A DNA stretch of 64,000 bases. It comes from Ichthyophonus hoferi (taxonomy: Eukaryota > Opisthokonta > Ichthyosporea > Ichthyophonida > Ichthyophonidae). The number at the start of each line of letters is the position of its first letter. Position 1 is the stretch's first letter. Below, one piece after another: positions 63,628-64,000 of the stretch. A program made the position numbers and the translations under genes. Location of the stretch: positions 71,378 through 135,377 of the forward strand of contig NAOQ01000028.1 in the NCBI GenBank assembly GCA_002751075.1, read 5' to 3'. The notes under the pieces are model-generated. The model was not told where the DNA came from and ran no database searches. It was given only the letters and a program-made list of their open reading frames with translations.

Positions 63628-63923
63628 ATGAGTGGTTTGTTACGAGAATCGGATTGGGAACGTGAACGACGTAGAGAAGATTTGAGATATATTGCAGATA
63701 GGTTGGTGTATGGTGTATTCTGTGTGCTAGTATTTAGGGTTTATTTCCATCTTACATTGTGTAGCCTGTTTGCTTTATTTTCATACTTTATCTGATGTTG
63801 TCTCGGCAATATATATATAGGGCCCGGTTAGTGATAACGAAGATATTTCAAATAATATTTTTATAATGTTTTTTATTTCTTATATATATACAGCACGGTG
63901 CTGTATCTATCGGGATTTTTAAG
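63628..63923 (+). CDS. Start of an unidentified gene (two exons, partial)
   Basis: The ATG at 63628 opens exon 1 (63628-63701), ending at a GTTGGT donor. Exon 2 (63894-63923) follows TATATACAG and ends at GTAACG. The joined N-terminus reads MSGLLRESDWERERRRED then LRYIADSTVLYLSGFLR. A short GGCCCGG acceptor candidate between the two would bring an immediate stop and was not used. The gene runs off the window or contig end. The charged amphipathic start is not diagnostic of a family. Confidence 0.5.
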
Positions 63924-63954
63924 GTAACGATATTAATGCACTATTGTTAAAGTT

Positions 63955-64000
63955 AGAAAAAGAAAGAAAAAAAGAAAAAAAAAAAAAAAAAAAAAAAAAA
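63955..64000. repeat. Poly(A)-rich run at the window edge
   Basis: AAAGAAAGAAAAAAAGAAA followed by at least 25 uninterrupted A. If this is also the contig end, assembly probably stopped at the homopolymer. Confidence 0.85.

Overview
The window is eukaryotic nuclear DNA. It is very AT-rich and gene-sparse, and its genes carry short GT-AG introns. Every intron boundary I placed is canonical U2-type. Intergenic and intronic DNA is full of A/T microsatellites and CCAAT/ATTGG words. Gene content (SNRNP25 of the minor spliceosome, a U1A/U2B''-type snRNP protein, a CDIN1-family nuclease, COX10, an OTU-like protein, an ankyrin-GATA protein, a DysF-class 3 lipase fusion) fits an opisthokont or near-opisthokont such as an early-diverging fungus, a unicellular holozoan or a non-bilaterian animal. 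I cannot name the lineage from this sequence alone.

Layout. 1-3.9 kb: a possible first exon on the minus strand and two weak plus-strand exon candidates. 3.9-5.6 kb (-): ankyrin-repeat protein with a GATA zinc finger, split by one intron inside the finger. 5.6-10.4 kb: no convincing gene. 10.4-20 kb: transposon graveyard with a decayed Tc1/mariner-like DNA transposon, a truncated Ty1/copia piece and a decayed near-full-length Ty1/copia element with both LTRs, all on the minus strand. 22.8-23.5 kb (+): single-exon gene of unknown family. 26.0-30.4 kb (+): eight-exon CDIN1-like TPD/PD-(D/E)XK nuclease with a long basic tail. 32.7-36.0 kb (-): five-exon U1A/U2B'' homologue; its first intron holds an assembly gap flanked by an identical 96-bp repeat. 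39.1-40.7 kb (+): intronless DysF-lipase. 42.4-44.7 kb (+): four-exon SNRNP25. 45.4-46.4 kb (-): OTU-like protein lacking the catalytic residues. 50.2-56.7 kb (-): COX10 in about eleven small exons. 60.3-62.6 kb (-): Lys/Pro-rich nuclear protein ending in two RWD (UHM-ligand) motifs. 63.6 kb to the end (+): first two exons of an unidentified gene, followed by a poly(A) run at the edge.

There is no operon-like organisation. Three genes point to pre-mRNA splicing (U1A/U2B'', SNRNP25, the RWD-motif protein), which is probably chance clustering. COX10 serves mitochondrial haem A synthesis. The most interesting items are the OTU pseudo-enzyme, the ankyrin-GATA fusion with an eh1-like N-terminal motif, the DysF-lipase fusion and the CDIN1 homologue with a lysine-rich extension. 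Several dispersed non-coding repeat families recur within the window and look previously uncatalogued.
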